In this document: piece by piece, positions 17,727 to 26,064 of the stretch
Layout: every line of letters starts with the position of its first letter
How positions within the stretch are numbered: the stretch's first letter is position 1
Assembly (NCBI GenBank): GCA_947483645.1
Contig: CANKLS010000006.1
Coordinates: forward strand, 1-35,472
Source of the DNA: Bradymonadales bacterium
Lineage (GTDB): Bacteria; Myxococcota; Bradymonadia; REDH01
Direction: 5' to 3'
DNA length: 35,472 nucleotides
Translations under genes and position numbers: made by a program
The notes under the pieces: model-generated
What the model was told of the DNA's origin: nothing
Seen by the model: only the letters and a program-made list of their open reading frames with translations
Database searches by the model: none

Positions 17727-18185
17727 CTACGGCATTGTCACCACGAGCCCCATCAGCAGCGCGTCTTCGCCATTGTCGGCGTAGTACTTCGGCCGGCGCC
17801 CCATGACCCGAAAGCCGAGCCGCTCGTAGAGCCGGATCGCGGGACCGTTGCCCACCCGGACCTCCAGACAGACCTGCTCCGACCCCATCTCCTCGGCCAC
17901 CGAAACCACTCTGCCCACCAGCAGCGCGCCGTGGCCTCGCGAGCGCGACGCCTCTGCCACCACCACATTGAGCAGGTGCACCTCGTCGGCCACCAGCCAG
18001 TAGACCACAAACCCAACGGCCTCGCCGTCGACCAAGAGCAGTTCCAACGCAGAGAAGTCGTTGGCGAGCTCCTGCAGGAACATCGCCTCGCTCCATGGGT
18101 GGGGCTGCCCGGCGCGTTCAATCGGCATCACGACCGAGACGATCTCCTCCGGTCGAGCGCTTCGGAACTCAACCGACGGCGGCAT
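17727..18185 (-). CDS. rimI: Ribosomal protein S18-alanine N-acetyltransferase-like GNAT protein
   Basis: 152 residues from ATG 18185. GNAT fold: an N-terminal strand VEFRSARPEEIVSV, a HPWSEAMFLQEL stretch typical of RimI, VGFVVYWLVADEVHLLNVVV, a motif-A segment with SRSRGHGALLV for acetyl-CoA binding, then NGPAIRLYERLGFRVMGRRPKYY and EDALLM. These last motifs are the RimI hallmark (N-x-x-A-x-x-LY-x-x-x-GF and Y-Y...EDA). It probably acetylates the N-terminus of S18 or a related substrate. The start overlaps the end of engB by 17 bases; no strong Shine-Dalgarno is seen, and ATG 18236 is a less likely alternative. Confidence 0.85.
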   Translation of the reverse strand: MPPSVEFRSARPEEIVSVVMPIERAGQPHPWSEAMFLQELANDFSALELLLVDGEAVGFVVYWLVADEVHLLNVVVAEASRSRGHGALLVGRVVSVAEEMGSEQVCLEVRVGNGPAIRLYERLGFRVMGRRPKYYADNGEDALLMGLVVTMP

Positions 18186-18774
18186 CCGACAACCCGGTAA
18201 AGCCCGCGATCCGCTTCCAGAGTTCGTCACGGCCATCGTGCTCCTTGGAGGAGTACCAGATGAAGTCACGCTTGATGTCGCCCCCCATCTGCTTGGCGAT
18301 GGCCACCTTCTGGTTGAAGAGCGCGTTCGACTTGAGCTGGTCGCACTTGGTAACAATCAGAATGGGCTGCAGCTTCCACTGGTGACAGGTCTGAAGCAAC
18401 AGCAGCTCTTCCTCTTCGAAGCCCCGCCGCACATCGACCAGAATCGCCAGCGCGCGCAGTACCTCCCGCGTCTGCAGGTAGGTCTCAATCATCGACTGCC
18501 AGGCCAGCTGCTCCCCGCCGCCCACCTTCGCGTAGCCGTAGCCCGGCAGGTCGCAGAGCCGGAGACGGGCATCGACATCAAACCAGCTCAGCAGGCGGGT
18601 ACGGCCGGGCGTCTGGCTCACCTTGACCAGGTCTTTGCGATACATCGCGCTGTTAAGAAGGCTCGACTTTCCCACGTTGCTTCGGCCCGCGAAGGCCACC
18701 TCAGGAAGGTCGGCCGGCGGGAAGTGGTCGGGCTTGGTACCGCTCTTTACGAAGGAACAGACTTTGGGCCTCAT
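18169..18774 (-). CDS. engB: Ribosome biogenesis GTPase EngB (YsxC/YihA)
   Basis: 201 residues, the usual length for EngB. The G1 P-loop GRSNVGKS (30-37), the switch segment QTPGRTRLL, G3 DLPGYGYAKV, G4 TKCD and G5 region YSSKEHDG are all present. The protein assists late assembly of the 50S subunit. ATG 18774 overlaps the TGA of the upstream membrane protein gene as ATGA, which fixes the start; the longer frame goes back into that gene. rimI follows with an overlap. The gene is thus the middle of a tightly coupled set. Confidence 0.95.
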   Translation of the reverse strand: MRPKVCSFVKSGTKPDHFPPADLPEVAFAGRSNVGKSSLLNSAMYRKDLVKVSQTPGRTRLLSWFDVDARLRLCDLPGYGYAKVGGGEQLAWQSMIETYLQTREVLRALAILVDVRRGFEEEELLLLQTCHQWKLQPILIVTKCDQLKSNALFNQKVAIAKQMGGDIKRDFIWYSSKEHDGRDELWKRIAGFTGLSDAAVG

Positions 18775-19793
18775 GGCAGAGCTCCGAGCGAGCTCCACAG
18801 GAGCCAAGGAAAGAGGAACAGCATCGCGAGCAGCAGGCGCGATGCAGAGCGCACCGAGCCACGCTGCCCGAAGAGCGCCGCGCCGAAACAGAGCGCGGCG
18901 ACCAACAGCACGCCACTCATTCCTACCATACTTGGCAGCGCAAGCCCCACAGATAGCTGCGCGGTCGTGAGAGCCGCGAAGGCAATGAGCGATACGACCA
19001 ATCCGCGTGCCGCAGCATCGCTTGCCAGCTCTCGGCGACTGTCACCATGCGCCAGCAACGCTGCAGCAGCGCCGCTGAACGTCAACAACAGCAGCGCCAC
19101 GAAGAAGTTCGGCTCGACCACAAACGGACCTGCCGGCAGCGGGAGAAGGCTGAGGACCTTCTCGCCCGGGCGCAGCGCGGCGCGAGCAAGTTCCTCCGCA
19201 GCGGCCTGCGTCGGGGCGGCGACCGGCAGCGTAACCACCACCGCCAGACCTAGACCCATCCAGAGCAGCGGCGCGAGCCAGCGCGGCAACGAGGTCGCTC
19301 GTCCGGCAACAAGTGCGGTCGCAGCACCGAGCACAACCCAGCCCCAACGAACCCAGAGCGCCATGGGCTGCACCAGCGGCAGAGGCAGGTCGCGGGTATG
19401 CTGCTCCGCCCCCGCGGTCGCGCTTGCCAGCGCCAACTGCGGCAAGTCACCGCTCTGCAGCAGCACCGGCGCAACCACCGAAAAGGCCGCGAAAAGCGAA
19501 CCGAGCAGCGGCAGCCAGGCCAACCAGCGCCCACGCTCGGGCAACCCCACGTCGGCAGCAGCGCGCATCATCGCGCCGATGGCGACCGCCGCTACGGCGA
19601 ACCAGGCAAAGCCTTCCGGCCGAGCAACTTGCATCGGCAGACCCGGCAGAAACTGCAGCAACAATGCCACCAGCGCTGCTGCTAGCGCAAGCAGCCCGCC
19701 GACGCGCCACGACAAAACACGACCCAGCAACGCGCCGACACCGACGCAGAGCGCGAGCAGCGCCAGCGGCTGAAGCGAAGCACTGGCCATCAT
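18771..19793 (-). CDS. Polytopic membrane protein, unknown function
   Basis: 340 residues from ATG 19793, which overlaps the TGA of the upstream gene as ATGA. Nearly the whole protein is hydrophobic, with about nine or ten TM helices and one sizeable loop (about residues 110-135, with GAEQHTRDLPLP). I do not recognise the family. Its place after a protein with ResB-like topology suggests a partner role like that of CcsA/ResC in cytochrome c assembly, but the WWD tryptophan-rich motif that marks CcsA is not seen, so I leave the function open. Ala/Leu-rich composition makes distant comparison unreliable. Confidence 0.7.
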   Translation of the reverse strand: MMASASLQPLALLALCVGVGALLGRVLSWRVGGLLALAAALVALLLQFLPGLPMQVARPEGFAWFAVAAVAIGAMMRAAADVGLPERGRWLAWLPLLGSLFAAFSVVAPVLLQSGDLPQLALASATAGAEQHTRDLPLPLVQPMALWVRWGWVVLGAATALVAGRATSLPRWLAPLLWMGLGLAVVVTLPVAAPTQAAAEELARAALRPGEKVLSLLPLPAGPFVVEPNFFVALLLLTFSGAAAALLAHGDSRRELASDAAARGLVVSLIAFAALTTAQLSVGLALPSMVGMSGVLLVAALCFGAALFGQRGSVRSASRLLLAMLFLFPWLLWSSLGALP

Positions 19794-20995
19794 GTCTGCT
19801 CCTGCATGTCTGCCATCAGCCCCTCGAGCTCCGCCAGCTGGGCAGAGGTGAGCAGCGACGACGCCGCAAAGGCTAGCTGCGCCCCACCACGGCCGCCGCG
19901 AACCCCAACCACAAGGTAGTCGCCATCGCGTCCCACCACAAAGGGCGGCAGCAGCCAGAGCAGCAGCCAGCCCAGCGCGGCAACCACCGCTCCCGCCCAG
20001 CACAAGACCAGCGCGGTGATGCTCGCGTCTGGTGTCCAGCGCAGCAGAATCACGGGATCATAGGAGGCCGCCTCTACCACCATCGGTGGCCCAACAACCG
20101 GCGCGCGCCCCGCCATCGCGGCGCCGCTCTCTGCCGAAAAGACCCATACGACCTGCACCGGAGCCCCCGAAGAGGTAACCTCGACCGCTACCGCAAGCCC
20201 CGTTGCACCGAAGAAGTCGCTACGCCCTTCCCGTAGCGTGAGCGTCTGCTCTCGCCAGGCAACCGGCTTGCCGAACGGCAGCACCAACTGCTCTGCCTTG
20301 GCACCTGGTGCACCGACCAGCACCGTAACCGAGGCGATGTCCGAGGAGCCCGACCAGCCTGCCAACCGGAGCAGGCCCCCTCGCAGCGAGTGCGAAGAGG
20401 TGGGGGTCACCTCCAAGATGCTCTTCGTCCCTGTCTTGATGTCGCGCGCCGTCACCGACACCCGCCGCACTGCAGCATCCGGCGCTCCGCTCTCGGCCAG
20501 CGAGAAGGGCAACTGCACAAGAATCGGGTGGGGGCCGTCGCCGGTCTCGCCATGGTCCACGGGATCGCCGCTACGAAGCGCAATCGTCACAGGCTGCGGC
20601 TGAGGCCAGAGCGAGGTGAGCACCGTCACCCCAGCACCGAGCAGAACCAGCGCTAGGCCAAGGCCGAAGAGCCGGCGCCGCACCGGGCTGCGCAGCTGGT
20701 CGAGCGCCAATGCACCGCCAGCCAGCAACTCCGAGCGCCCAAAGGGCAGCGGCTGCGATGCCAACATTGGCAGCCGCACAGAGAGTCGCGACCAGCCGGC
20801 GACCGGCAGCCAGAGCAACGACGCCAGCAGTACCAGCGAGACCACCAGGGCCAGCAGCGCAAGGACGCGAGCGAACGGCACGGCTGAACCACCCGACGCC
20901 GCAGCAACCGCAGCAGTCACCGCCGCAGCGACGAGCAGCCAACCGGCGACCGTGAGCGCCGTGGAATGAAGAGTGGGCGACGACTGCGGGTTCAA
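19790..20995 (-). CDS. Membrane protein with ResB-like topology
   Basis: 401 residues. Three TM helices lie near the N-terminus (about 14-36, 42-66 and 108-130). A beta-rich exported domain of about 190 residues follows, then one TM helix near the C-terminus (ITALVLCWAGAVVAALGWLLLWLLPP) and a short cytoplasmic tail. Three-plus-one helices round a large exported domain, with a DPVILLRW segment before the last helix, is the plan of ResB/Ccs1 proteins of cytochrome c maturation. The sequence match is weak, so this is a hypothesis. The start MNPQSS is divergent from coaE and the gene heads the run into engB and rimI. Confidence 0.65.
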   Translation of the reverse strand: MNPQSSPTLHSTALTVAGWLLVAAAVTAAVAAASGGSAVPFARVLALLALVVSLVLLASLLWLPVAGWSRLSVRLPMLASQPLPFGRSELLAGGALALDQLRSPVRRRLFGLGLALVLLGAGVTVLTSLWPQPQPVTIALRSGDPVDHGETGDGPHPILVQLPFSLAESGAPDAAVRRVSVTARDIKTGTKSILEVTPTSSHSLRGGLLRLAGWSGSSDIASVTVLVGAPGAKAEQLVLPFGKPVAWREQTLTLREGRSDFFGATGLAVAVEVTSSGAPVQVVWVFSAESGAAMAGRAPVVGPPMVVEAASYDPVILLRWTPDASITALVLCWAGAVVAALGWLLLWLLPPFVVGRDGDYLVVGVRGGRGGAQLAFAASSLLTSAQLAELEGLMADMQEQT

Positions 20996-21040
20996 GCGGA
21001 GACCTGGACCGACCCTTTCGGCGGGAGCAAGGGGGCAAAG

Positions 21041-21069
21041 TTGGCGCGAAACATGGCCCGTGTTAGGGC
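21041..21069 (+). promoter_or_regulatory. Possible coaE promoter
   Basis: TTGGCG (21041-21046) and TTAGGG (21063-21068) lie 16 bases apart, or TAGGGC at 17. Transcription would start near 21075, which favours the TTG start at 21108 over a GTG at 21060. The -10 box is poor by the vegetative consensus. Confidence 0.35.
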
Positions 21070-21077
21070 TTCTGCGC

Positions 21078-21107
21078 TCGCTATCACGGCCGTCAAATGA
21101 GTGTCAA
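21078..21107 (-). promoter_or_regulatory. Possible promoter for the ResB-like/engB run
   Basis: On minus, a perfect TTGACA (21107-21102) is followed after 18 bases by TAGCGA (21083-21078), which is preceded by TGA in the extended -10 position. The -35 box abuts the proposed coaE start on the other strand. Confidence 0.4.
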
Positions 21108-21764
21108 TTGAGCCTCCCGACCACGCAAGCCAACCCGTCGCCGCGCCTCATCGGACTCACGGGAGGCATCGCCTGCGGCAAGAGCGCCGTCGAGCGGTTT
21201 CTCACCGACTGCGGAGCAACGGTCATCGATGCTGACCAGCTCGCCCGCGCCGTCGTCGCACCCGGAAGCGACGGCCTCCGCGAAGTCGTCACCGCCTTCG
21301 GCCCCCACCTCTTGCTGGACACCGGCGCCCTCGACCGAACCGCGCTCGGTGCCCTCGTCTTCGCAGATGCAGAGGCACGCGCACAACTCAACGCCATCCT
21401 CCATCCCCGCATCGCAGAAGCCAGCCAGCAGGCCATCGCAGCGGCCTTCGCCACCGGCGCCCCGCTCATCGTCTACTCCGCAGCGCTGCTCGTCGAGGGC
21501 GGAACCCACCGCAGCTTCGATGGCCTCCTCGTCGTCACCTGCTCCCCTGCCCTGCAGCGGGCCCGACTCGCAACACGCGATGGCCTCTCGCAAGACGAGG
21601 TCGAACAGCGGCTCGCAGCGCAGATGCCACTTGCCGCTAAGGCCGCCGCCGCAAACTGGCTCCTCCACAACGACGCTTCCCTCGACGACCTCCGCGCGGC
21701 CACCTGCCGCCTCGCCCAAAGCTGGGGCCTTACATGTCCCTCTCCACAACGGCCCTCGCCATGA
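21108..21764 (+). CDS. coaE: Dephospho-CoA kinase
   Basis: 218 residues if it starts at TTG 21108 (MSLPTTQANPSPRLIGLTGG). The longest frame begins at 20973 but runs through the promoter region and the divergent gene. CoaE phosphorylates dephospho-CoA, the last step of coenzyme A synthesis. The P-loop GLTGGIACGKS, the DAD motif after it, HPRI and the lid-region pattern with TRDGLSQDEVEQRL are all present. The usual VPLLFE segment reads APLIVYSAALLVE. No ATG fits, so the exact start is uncertain; the Shine-Dalgarno before the TTG is weak. The TGA overlaps the next gene's ATG as ATGA. Confidence 0.92.
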   Translation: MSLPTTQANPSPRLIGLTGGIACGKSAVERFLTDCGATVIDADQLARAVVAPGSDGLREVVTAFGPHLLLDTGALDRTALGALVFADAEARAQLNAILHPRIAEASQQAIAAAFATGAPLIVYSAALLVEGGTHRSFDGLLVVTCSPALQRARLATRDGLSQDEVEQRLAAQMPLAAKAAAANWLLHNDASLDDLRAATCRLAQSWGLTCPSPQRPSP

Positions 21765-22918
21765 TGAACGCCAACGCTAGGCACCGACATCTCCTCGTCA
21801 CTGGCCTCCCTCACGCCGTCGCCGAGCTCGTCCTGCAGCGCATCCTTGGCGCCGAGCCGGCCACCACTGCAACACTCATCGTCCGTGGCGATGGCATCGA
21901 CGCCGTCGAAACCATGCTCCGCGCCTGGGGCCCTCTTGGCGCCCGCTGCCGCCTCATCCTCGGCGATGTCACCGCACCCGCCCTCGGACTCTCCGACGAT
22001 GAGCGCCTCGAAGAGGTCTCACGAACCACAGACATCTTCCACTTTGCCAGCGTCTACCACCTCGGCTTCGACAAACTCCACCTCGAGGATGTCAACCTCC
22101 ACGGCACCCGTCAGCTCCTCCTCTTCGCGCGGGGATGCGCAAAACTCCGCTGCATCCATCACTACTCCACCGCCTTTGTCGCCGGCTCTCGCTCCGGCGT
22201 CGTACTCGAAGAGGAGCTCGAGCGGGGGCAGACCTTCCGCAACACCTTCGAGCGTACCAAGTTCACCGCCGAACTCGACGTCCGTCGCGCCATGCACGAC
22301 CTCCCTATCACGGTTTACCGCCCCGGACTCGTCCTCGGCCATGCTAGGACAGGCGAACTCGGCCGCGTCGACGGCCCCTACTTCCTCGTCCAACTTCTCA
22401 GCAACGACCCCGAACGGCTCGCGCCGCCAGCCAGCTCCGCCGCCCGCTTCCCCTTCCACGCGGTGCCCATCGACTTTGTCGCCGACGCCATCGCCGCCCT
22501 CTCGGGCGATGATGCTGCGATCGGACGCACCCTCCACCTCACCGACCCCAACGCCATCGCCATCGACGATGCCTTTCGGCTCATCTCGGAGTGCGCCGAG
22601 CAGCGGGTCGTGCGCCGGACACGAGGCGACCGCGTCGCAGGCATCATGCGTCGACTCCCCTACGGAGAGGACCTCGTCAACGCCTCCCGCATCCACCTCG
22701 ACGAACTCGATACAGAGGCCTTCTTCGTCACGCGGCGCTCAGGCGAACTCCTCCGAAAGCACGGCATCCTCTGCCCCTACTTCCCCGACTACGTTGAAAG
22801 GCTCGTCGCCCACGCGCAGCGGCGGCACGACGGTTGGGAAACGGCAGATGCCCCGCGCGCCAACCAATCATCCCGCGCCTTCAAGGCACTGACGGGCCGG
22901 TTCGGCCGCGACCACTAG
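21761..22918 (+). CDS. Extended SDR (NAD_binding_4-like) with degenerate active site
   Basis: 385 residues from ATG 21761, which shares ATGA with the coaE stop; an ATG at 21734 is possible. The overall plan is that of extended short-chain dehydrogenases of the acyl/thioester-reductase branch: LVTG, DIFHFASVYHLGF, NLHGTRQLLLFA, YSTAFVAG, NTFERTKFTAE, ITVYRPGLVLGHARTGE, and VDFVADAI-like (PIDFVADAIAAL). Two key parts are changed. The TGxxGxxG dinucleotide loop reads TGLPHAVAE, and the Y-x-x-x-K pair reads F-E-R-T-K, with Phe confirmed as TTC in the DNA. It may bind a nucleotide poorly or not act as a reductase. Its stop shares the palindrome CTAG with the stop of the gene on the other strand. 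Confidence 0.8.
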   Translation: MMNANARHRHLLVTGLPHAVAELVLQRILGAEPATTATLIVRGDGIDAVETMLRAWGPLGARCRLILGDVTAPALGLSDDERLEEVSRTTDIFHFASVYHLGFDKLHLEDVNLHGTRQLLLFARGCAKLRCIHHYSTAFVAGSRSGVVLEEELERGQTFRNTFERTKFTAELDVRRAMHDLPITVYRPGLVLGHARTGELGRVDGPYFLVQLLSNDPERLAPPASSAARFPFHAVPIDFVADAIAALSGDDAAIGRTLHLTDPNAIAIDDAFRLISECAEQRVVRRTRGDRVAGIMRRLPYGEDLVNASRIHLDELDTEAFFVTRRSGELLRKHGILCPYFPDYVERLVAHAQRRHDGWETADAPRANQSSRAFKALTGRFGRDH

Positions 22919-24180
22919 ACGATGCGGATGATCCGGTCGTTCAGCAGCCGGCGCAACAGCGCAAAGGCCTCCTGACGCGGCACATTGCTCATGTCGAGCA
23001 GGTCTTCAACGTTCGTAGCTCCGTCCATCAACGAGACGAAATACATCTCTTTGGGAGCAAGCGAGGCGCTCCGGATTTCAGACGGCGCAGCAAACAGCGT
23101 AGGCGTCGCGATGAGCAGCTCGGCGTCCGACGGACCGGCAAACACGACAGGTACCGACGGCACCGTGACAGCCAGCGCCGATTCAGGCACCTCCGGCCTG
23201 CCCAGCACAGGAATCTCCCGCACAGGCGTCTCGAGCGAGCGGCGCGACGCGATCTGCTCGTCGGCAACGCTCGAAACGCTGGAGGGCAACTCCATCGGCG
23301 GCAGCGTGGCGTCGTTGTCGAAGCGACCAATCGTGCCGAACGCCATCGGAGGCATCGTGTCGGCCGCGGGGTCGCCATCAGGAAGCGATGCGACGAATCC
23401 GCGCTGCGGCGTTGGCGCATCCTCAGACTCGCGAAGCCGAACGGGGCTGTCGACCGACCGGAGCGCAGCAATCGCAGCAATCAGGTCGGGCGTCGGCGGC
23501 TGAACAGGCAGCGTCGGCATCTCGGCCGGCGGCGGATAGGGCACCAGATCGTCGAGCCCGAAGGGGTCGTTCATGAGGTCAGCAGCGAGATCGGCAAAGG
23601 CCGCATCAAAGGCAGAGACAGCTGGCGCCGGTGCGGCAGCTACTGCCTCTCGAGGAGAGGAATTCGACGGAGGCTCCCCACCCTCGCGCATGGCGGCGAG
23701 CTGCGCTGCCATCTGTGCTGCGCCTCCGCCCGGCGGAAGCGTCGGAGTCAGCGTGGCGAGCAGGTCGTCGCCGTCGAGCGCACCGGGGACCAGCGTCGCC
23801 GAGTCGGCTCCGGAGGCGAACCCCTCGGCCGCGAAGGGGTTGGAGACCGCGAAGGGCGCAGCATCGGAGGGCGGAAATAGCTCGTCGATGTCGGTGCCGG
23901 AGTCGCTCAACTCCTCCATTCCCGGTGATGCATCCAGGAACGGCAGGTCGGGCAGTTCAAGGACCTGCCCCAGATAGAGGCGGAGGTCGACCTTCACCGA
24001 CGATGCGTCGGGGTGGTGAGCCGCAACCTCGACCCGCTTCAGGGCGCGGCTGATGTCTGCGATCGGCTCAAGCTCCAGCGAAGCGCGGAGGTAGTCGCGC
24101 GCGCGCGCCCAATCACGCCGATCGGCAGACCGGATGGCTTCAAGCAACATGCCTGCGACGGTGGGGGCGAGACGGGCCAC
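22915..24180 (-). CDS. Helical-repeat/linker protein with C-terminal domain shared with the neighbouring J protein
   Basis: 421 residues from GTG 24180; ATG 24150 is an alternative. The first 70 residues (RDWARARDYLRASLELEP) look like a TPR-type helical hairpin. A long low-complexity middle (about 80-370) rich in Pro, Ala, Ser and acidic residues is probably disordered. The last 47 residues (PKEMYFVSLMDGATNVEDLL and on) resemble residues 25-72 of the J-domain protein two genes upstream (SPLDWFLLSRIDGATHLHTL and on), with the shared pattern F-x-S-x-x-DGAT followed by two helices and a hydrophobic end. This suggests a small winged-helix-like module. It follows the DnaK gene by 35 bases. No known function. 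Confidence 0.75.
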   Translation of the reverse strand: MARLAPTVAGMLLEAIRSADRRDWARARDYLRASLELEPIADISRALKRVEVAAHHPDASSVKVDLRLYLGQVLELPDLPFLDASPGMEELSDSGTDIDELFPPSDAAPFAVSNPFAAEGFASGADSATLVPGALDGDDLLATLTPTLPPGGGAAQMAAQLAAMREGGEPPSNSSPREAVAAAPAPAVSAFDAAFADLAADLMNDPFGLDDLVPYPPPAEMPTLPVQPPTPDLIAAIAALRSVDSPVRLRESEDAPTPQRGFVASLPDGDPAADTMPPMAFGTIGRFDNDATLPPMELPSSVSSVADEQIASRRSLETPVREIPVLGRPEVPESALAVTVPSVPVVFAGPSDAELLIATPTLFAAPSEIRSASLAPKEMYFVSLMDGATNVEDLLDMSNVPRQEAFALLRRLLNDRIIRIV

Positions 24181-24215
24181 GGGAACCTGCGGAGGTGACG
24201 AAAAAGGAGTGTAGG

Positions 24216-26036
24216 TTAAACGCGATCCGCGATGCCGCGGAAGACGGAGAGGGTGCGGTCAAGCGCCTCGGCGCTGCTGGAGAGCATAGCGCCGCTGGAC
24301 GACTGCACGGCATTGCGGGCCGCGTCGAGTGCCTGCTGGGCCCGTGCAAGCGCATCGCCGCCCAGGCTGTTCCCTGCCAGCTTCTCCGTAACCGCCGGCA
24401 TAAGACGTTCAATCTCACGGATGTTCCGACGGATCGTCTCGCGGCGACCATCCTCGTCATCCGTCTTCTTCACCGCCACAGAGTAGTCTTGGTTCTCGGC
24501 GACCATCCGGCTGATCTCCTCCTCGGTCAGACCGCTCGTCGCGGTCACCGTGATGGACTGAGCCTTGCCCGTCTCGAGGTCGAGCGCCTTCACAGAGACA
24601 ATACCGTCTGCCGAGATGTCGAAGGTCACATCGATTTCCACCTCGCCCGACGCCGCCTTGCGGAGCCCGGTCAGCACAAACTCACCGAGGACCTCGTTCT
24701 CTTCTGCGCGGTCGCTCTCGCCCTGCATCACGAGGATCTTCACCGAGGTCTGGTTGTCACGGACCGTCGTGAAGATGTGGCTCTGGCTGGTCGGGACCGT
24801 GCTGTTGCGCTCGATGATGACCTCGAAGCCACCGCCGAAGACCATGATACCGAGCGAGTGCGGGGTCACATCCAGCAGGAGCACGCCTACATCATCTTCG
24901 GTCAGCGCCAGCGCCTGAATCGCAGCTCCAATTGCAACCACCTCGTCTGGGTGCACACCCTTGCGCGCCTCGCGACCGAAGAAGGCAGCGACCGCCTTCT
25001 GCACAGCGGGCATCCGCGTCATGCCGCCTACAAGGATGACCTCGTCGATCTCGCCAACAGTCAGATTGCCCTCTTCGAGCGTCGCCCTGCAGATCTTCAT
25101 CGTCCGCGCCACCAGATCGGCCACGATGTCGTCGAGCGTCGCCCGGTTCAACTTCTTCTGCAGGTGGAGCGTCTCGCCCGTCTCACGCGTGAAGATGAAG
25201 GGCAGGCTGACCTCGGTCTCCCACAGCGAAGAGAGTTCAATCTTGGCCTTCTCCGCCGCATCCTTGAGACGCTGCAAGGCCATGTCGTCCTTGCGGAGGT
25301 CGACGCCGTGCTCCTGCGCAAAGTCGACCGTCAGCCACTCCATGATGCGCGCGTCAAAGTCCTCGCCGCCGAGGAAGGTATCGCCGCCCGTCGCAAGCAC
25401 GTCAAAGACCCCTTCGCTGATCTCCAGCGCCGAGATATCAAAAGTACCGCCGCCCAGATCGTAGATGGCGACGCGCTGATCTAGGTCCTTGCCATAGCCG
25501 TAGGAGAGGGCCGCAGCGGTAGGCTCGTTGATGATCCGCAGCACCTCCAGACCGGCAATCTTGCCGGCATCCTTGGTCGCCTGCCGCTGGTTGTCGTTGA
25601 AGTAGGCCGGAACGGTAATGACCGCCTGGGTCACCTCCTCGCCGAGATACTCCTCCGCGATGAGCCGCATCTCCTGCAGAATCATCGAGGAGATCTCGGG
25701 AATGGAGTAGGTCTTGTCGCGCATTCGCACGCGCACATCCTCGTGCGGCCCCTGGACGATCTCGTAAGGCGAGGTCTCCATCGTGTGGACCACCGCCGGC
25801 GATCCCCACTTGCGACCGATCAGCCGCTTGGCCGCGTAGATGGTGTGACGCGCATTCGTGATGGCCTGGCGCTTGGCGAGCTGGCCTACGAGTCGGCGCC
25901 CGCTTTCGCTGATGGCCACGGTGCTCGGCGTGGTCTTGTATCCAGCCTTGTTCGGGAGGACCTTGGGTGACCCGTCAACAAGAACCGAGACGCAGGAGTT
26001 CGTTGTGCCGAGATCGATGCCTATCACTTTGCCCAT
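24216..26036 (-). CDS. dnaK: Hsp70 chaperone DnaK, paralogue type
   Basis: 606 residues from ATG 26036, with AGGAGAAG upstream. ATPase domain signatures are intact: GIDLGTTNSCV, the IYDLGGGTFDIS phosphate loop and VILVGGMTRMP. The substrate domain is recognisable (LDVTPHSLGI instead of the common LDVTPLSLGI; NSTVPTSQSH). The lid is present but short, ending in LDRTLSVFRGIADRV, with no Gly/Gln-rich tail or acidic EFEE-type terminus, and the whole is about 30 residues shorter than a housekeeping DnaK. The companion gene encodes a J-domain protein instead of a standard DnaJ/GrpE pair. I infer a specialised DnaK; myxobacteria have DnaK paralogues in motility and polysaccharide control, but I cannot assign one here. 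Confidence 0.93.
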   Translation of the reverse strand: MGKVIGIDLGTTNSCVSVLVDGSPKVLPNKAGYKTTPSTVAISESGRRLVGQLAKRQAITNARHTIYAAKRLIGRKWGSPAVVHTMETSPYEIVQGPHEDVRVRMRDKTYSIPEISSMILQEMRLIAEEYLGEEVTQAVITVPAYFNDNQRQATKDAGKIAGLEVLRIINEPTAAALSYGYGKDLDQRVAIYDLGGGTFDISALEISEGVFDVLATGGDTFLGGEDFDARIMEWLTVDFAQEHGVDLRKDDMALQRLKDAAEKAKIELSSLWETEVSLPFIFTRETGETLHLQKKLNRATLDDIVADLVARTMKICRATLEEGNLTVGEIDEVILVGGMTRMPAVQKAVAAFFGREARKGVHPDEVVAIGAAIQALALTEDDVGVLLLDVTPHSLGIMVFGGGFEVIIERNSTVPTSQSHIFTTVRDNQTSVKILVMQGESDRAEENEVLGEFVLTGLRKAASGEVEIDVTFDISADGIVSVKALDLETGKAQSITVTATSGLTEEEISRMVAENQDYSVAVKKTDDEDGRRETIRRNIREIERLMPAVTEKLAGNSLGGDALARAQQALDAARNAVQSSSGAMLSSSAEALDRTLSVFRGIADRV

Positions 26037-26064
26037 GGCGTCTTCTCCTACGCGATTCGTCGAC

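Noticed and set aside
21097..21111. Four-codon leader peptide (MSVN) overlapping the coaE TTG start
   Set aside because: Very short, no attenuator hairpin after it and weak ribosome site; probably chance, though it could aid coupling.
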